Source: Lysinibacillus irui
GTDB taxonomy: Bacteria > Bacillota > Bacilli > Bacillales_A > Planococcaceae
DNA: 64,000 nucleotides
Reading direction: 5' to 3'
Assembly (NCBI RefSeq): GCF_028877475.1
Contig: NZ_CP113527.1
Coordinates: 303,501 to 367,500, forward strand
The notes beneath the pieces are model-generated. The model made no database searches and was not told the DNA's origin. It saw only the letters and a list, made by a program, of their open reading frames with translations. A program made the translations under genes and the position numbers. Shown piece by piece: positions 61,517 to 64,000 of the stretch (position 1 is the first letter of the stretch; every line of letters starts with the position of its first letter).

Positions 61517-63625
61517 ATGATGAAAAGTAAGTGGTTGGCAATTATGCTGATTGTCGTTCTAGCTATCGTGCCTGGCATTTTCACATGGACGATTACTACA
61601 GATGTTACTGCAAAGGCAGCAAGCACAAGTATGGCCGAGCAAAGCTGGCAAGCATCTTTTTCAGTTGCTTTAAAGAAAAACAAGATAACTAAAGACTATG
61701 TCTTTATTACAACAGAAATAGGTCAAAAAGTACCCGCAACAATTGAATTGCTAGAAGATCAGAAAACATTAGTTGTAAAGAAATTAAAACCAGGTAATTA
61801 TCAATTACATGTGAAGAAAGAAGCATTCTCACAGGGGGGATTAAATGTCTCATCACAAGTTATTCCATTCACCATTATAGAGACGTTAACTGCTGTAAAA
61901 TCTGAAAAAGAACTACAACAATATTTCAAAAAACTGTTGTCGACTCAAAGAGTAGGAATTAGAGAGGAAGAAAAAGCAGATAGTGCGACTAGTTCAGCGG
62001 TTGAAGATAATGCAACAGCTAATAACGAGTCTACGACCAATAATCAAGTAGAAGGGGTAGAAGAGGGTGATATTGTTGTCGTAAAAGAGGGCTTTATTTA
62101 CAGTGCGAAAGATCAAAGCATCACAGTTGTGAATGCTAAAGACCCAAAAAATTTAAAATTGACTACGAGCATTAAACTGAAAGAATCACGATATATTTCT
62201 AAACTTGCATTATATGACAATTTATTAATTGCCATTGGGGATGAGTATATTGAAAAAGCAGGTACAGCCATGGTAACAGCCTCCTTTTATGATATTTCGA
62301 ATCCAGGCAATCCAAAGCATGTACGAGATGTAGGGCAAGAGGGCTTTTTACAGGATATTCGCATTACGAAGGATACATTATATTTAATTGGTAATATGTA
62401 TCCGAATTATTGGATGCTCCAAGAAGATGTAAAAGCAGATTTAAAACCTAAAACATTTGATAGTATGGTAGGCACAGCATACAAAAGTCTACCTTTAGAG
62501 AAAATCTCGATATTACCTAATACAATGGATGGTACTTATAGTTTAATTACAGCTGTTGATTTAAAAAATGGGGCTAAGACAACAGCCAATACAAAGGGGT
62601 ATCTGGGTGGTAGTAGTGGTCTTTATATGTCGGAAAATGCTCTGTATTTAACGACTCCAATATATGAAAGCAATCATGCGGCTTCATCAGATAAACGTGC
62701 TATGGACATGATTTGGTTACCACGAGCAGCAGACACTCAAATTTTTAAGTGGAATGTAGATGGAACGACTTTGAACTTTGCTGGAAGTACGGAAGTAAAA
62801 GGAACCGTGTTAAATCAGTATTCAATGGATGAATACAAAGGCAATTTCCGAATCTTCACAACAGAGGGGAATACATGGGATGAGAAAAGTACTTCCTATA
62901 ATCACCTCTTTATTTTAGATGAACATTTAAAAGCACTTGGTTCAGTGAAAGATATGGCACCTGGAGAAAAAATATATTCTGCACGTTTTATGGGGGAAAA
63001 AGCATATGTGGTGACATTTAAACAAGTAGATCCTCTGTTTGTCATCGATGTAGCCAACCCGAAAAAGCCTGCCGTACTTGGAGAATTGAAGATTCCTGGC
63101 TTTAGTAATTACCTGCATCCATTAGATGAGACACATCTAATTGGCATTGGTTATGATACAGAGCAACGCTATGATGCTTATACGAAACGTAATTTTACTG
63201 TGACAACGAATATGAAGATGTCACTTTTTGATGTATCAGACTACCGTAACCCGAAAGAGCAGTCGACCGTTAAAATTGGTGGGAAAGGGTCATACTCTGA
63301 TGTCCAGTACAATCCAAAAGCACTTTTCCGTCATGAGCAATACAACTACTTTGGCTTCCCGGTAGTGCTGTATGAGGCAGGTAAAGGGGATGACATTGTT
63401 TACCAAGGTCATGGAGCTCAAATTTACGAAATTACTGCAGACAAAGGTATCGTATTAAAAGGGAATATTATCAATCGTTCTACGAATGAGCCATATGAAA
63501 ATTGGGAGCAGGTTGTACAACGAGTTGTCTATATAGATGACGCACTGTATACAGTAGCGCGTAATGAGGTAAAGAGCTATCAATTAAATAACTTTAAGCC
63601 ATTAGATACATTAACATTCAAATAG
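61517..63625 (+). CDS. Secreted beta-propeller domain protein
   Basis: 702 residues. A signal or anchor segment (LAIMLIVVLAIVPGIFTWTI) is followed by a short Ig-like stretch and a low-complexity linker rich in Ser/Thr/Asn/Glu (about 150-175). The C-terminal 500 residues match the beta-propeller domain family: GVEEGDIVVVKEGFIYSAKD, SFYDISNPGNPKHVRDVGQEG, YSARFMGEKAYVVTFKQVDPLFVIDVANP and HEQYNYFGFPVVLYE. Exported; binding function unknown. ATG 61517 with AAGGAAAA before it. Confidence 0.9.
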   Translation: MMKSKWLAIMLIVVLAIVPGIFTWTITTDVTAKAASTSMAEQSWQASFSVALKKNKITKDYVFITTEIGQKVPATIELLEDQKTLVVKKLKPGNYQLHVKKEAFSQGGLNVSSQVIPFTIIETLTAVKSEKELQQYFKKLLSTQRVGIREEEKADSATSSAVEDNATANNESTTNNQVEGVEEGDIVVVKEGFIYSAKDQSITVVNAKDPKNLKLTTSIKLKESRYISKLALYDNLLIAIGDEYIEKAGTAMVTASFYDISNPGNPKHVRDVGQEGFLQDIRITKDTLYLIGNMYPNYWMLQEDVKADLKPKTFDSMVGTAYKSLPLEKISILPNTMDGTYSLITAVDLKNGAKTTANTKGYLGGSSGLYMSENALYLTTPIYESNHAASSDKRAMDMIWLPRAADTQIFKWNVDGTTLNFAGSTEVKGTVLNQYSMDEYKGNFRIFTTEGNTWDEKSTSYNHLFILDEHLKALGSVKDMAPGEKIYSARFMGEKAYVVTFKQVDPLFVIDVANPKKPAVLGELKIPGFSNYLHPLDETHLIGIGYDTEQRYDAYTKRNFTVTTNMKMSLFDVSDYRNPKEQSTVKIGGKGSYSDVQYNPKALFRHEQYNYFGFPVVLYEAGKGDDIVYQGHGAQIYEITADKGIVLKGNIINRSTNEPYENWEQVVQRVVYIDDALYTVARNEVKSYQLNNFKPLDTLTFK

Positions 63626-63629
63626 TAAG

Positions 63630-63671
63630 AAAAGTCCAATGAATCCCGTTAAAAATTCATTGGACTTTTTT
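63630..63671. terminator. Terminator after beta-propeller gene
   Basis: Arms AAAAGTCCAATGAAT and ATTCATTGGACTTTT with six Ts; convergent with the deacetylase gene. Confidence 0.9.
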
Positions 63672-63698
63672 AAATTTAATTGTTGGGAATAATACATC

Positions 63699-64000
63699 CT
63701 ATTGGCGATAGGGCATAATCTCAGAAACTGTCACGAATTCATAGCCTTGCCCTTGTAAATAAGCTAACACCGCATCTAGTCCATCAGCAGTCGATTGATG
63801 AATATCATGCATTAGGACAATGGCATTATTGTGTAAATTATTTTTAATATTTGGCAGTAATTGCTGCGCATTGCGATGTTTCCAATCTAATGTATCAATT
63901 GTCCATAACACGACAGGAATAGGAATTTCAGCGTTAATCGTATCATTCGTTGCGCCATAAGGTGGCCTAAAAACTGTGGCACCGTGATTAATAGCTTTCT
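63699..64000 (-). CDS. Polysaccharide deacetylase (C-terminal part, cut by window edge)
   Basis: The last 100 residues of a NodB-fold deacetylase, open to the right edge: FRPPYGATNDTINAE (motif 3 with catalytic Arg-Pro-Pro-Tyr), LWTIDTLDWKHRN (motif 4) and IVLMHDIHQSTADGLDAVL (motif 5 His). It likely removes acetyl groups from peptidoglycan or another polysaccharide. The start is outside the window. Confidence 0.9.
   Translation of the reverse strand, partial: KAINHGATVFRPPYGATNDTINAEIPIPVVLWTIDTLDWKHRNAQQLLPNIKNNLHNNAIVLMHDIHQSTADGLDAVLAYLQGQGYEFVTVSEIMPYRQ

Noticed and set aside
1..64000. tRNA, rRNA, CRISPR, prophage or intact insertion sequence
   Set aside because: None could be recognised on either strand; no repeat-spacer series and no transposase or integrase.

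Overview
This AT-rich window (roughly 36-38% GC by eye) looks like a chromosomal segment of a low-GC Gram-positive spore-former, most likely Lysinibacillus or a close relative in the Bacillales. The grounds are Bacillus-type SD sequences, many TTG/GTG starts, an S-layer-homology protein, a YqhH/YqhG pair, YjfB, a BceRSAB-type module, a lysine 6-dehydrogenase resembling the Geobacillus enzyme, and an S-box riboswitch ahead of a MetY gene. Genus assignment is inference. I see no tRNA or rRNA genes, prophage, CRISPR array or intact insertion sequence. The segment reads as core and metabolic chromosome with local decay.

Layout. 1-1.6 kb: a broken SLH-domain surface protein. 1.7-5.4 kb: a Fur-box promoter driving a flavin NAD(P)H oxidoreductase, then the YqhH helicase and YqhG. 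5.4-7 kb: a translationally coupled SRPBCC/ArsR pair with a large palindromic operator, and a LysE exporter. 7-11.4 kb: an acetoacetate or short-chain-acid module (AtoE permease, LysR regulator, ScoA/ScoB) and a VOC protein. 11.4-15.3 kb: small genes and a gene-poor stretch with RNA-like hairpins. 15.4-19.8 kb: a peptide-antibiotic sensing and detoxification module (response regulator, kinase, ABC ATPase, permease). 20-23.2 kb: a diguanylate cyclase, YjfB, a LysM-3D cell-wall protein and a Cu/Zn SOD lipoprotein. 23.5-27.2 kb: a TRAP-TAXI transporter. 27.4-33.8 kb: M20 hydrolase, NhaC antiporter, regulator, dipeptide epimerase and GNAT, probably peptide salvage. 33.9-35.4 kb: FhuF, a DUF4395 protein, and a Fur-box promoter followed by a terminator with no convincing gene between them, which is a candidate iron-responsive small RNA. 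35.5-42.9 kb: EmrE-like exporter, peptidase T, lysoplasmalogenase, two unknowns, nitroreductase, PlsY. 43-46.8 kb: S-box/MetY, a possible Panacea-like protein behind a structured leader, and a short homoserine dehydrogenase. 47-51.2 kb: EamA transporter and a two-component system with a tiny membrane ORF between regulator and kinase. 51.2-57 kb: acyl-CoA dehydrogenase, phosphoesterase, UppP, 2-hydroxyacid dehydrogenase, AIM24 protein. 57.5-61.4 kb: a lysine-catabolic operon (semialdehyde dehydrogenase, lysine 6-dehydrogenase, acyl-CoA dehydrogenase). 61.5-64 kb: a secreted beta-propeller protein and the end of a polysaccharide deacetylase.

How they work together. Two nearly identical Fur promoters (about 1.70 and 35.19 kb) tie the oxidoreductase and the candidate small RNA to iron starvation, and FhuF lies near the second. 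UppP and the Bce-like module both bear on undecaprenyl-phosphate metabolism and resistance to cell-wall peptide antibiotics. The catabolic modules (acetoacetate, lysine, dipeptides, TRAP substrates) fit an organism that grows on amino acids and organic acids rather than sugars.
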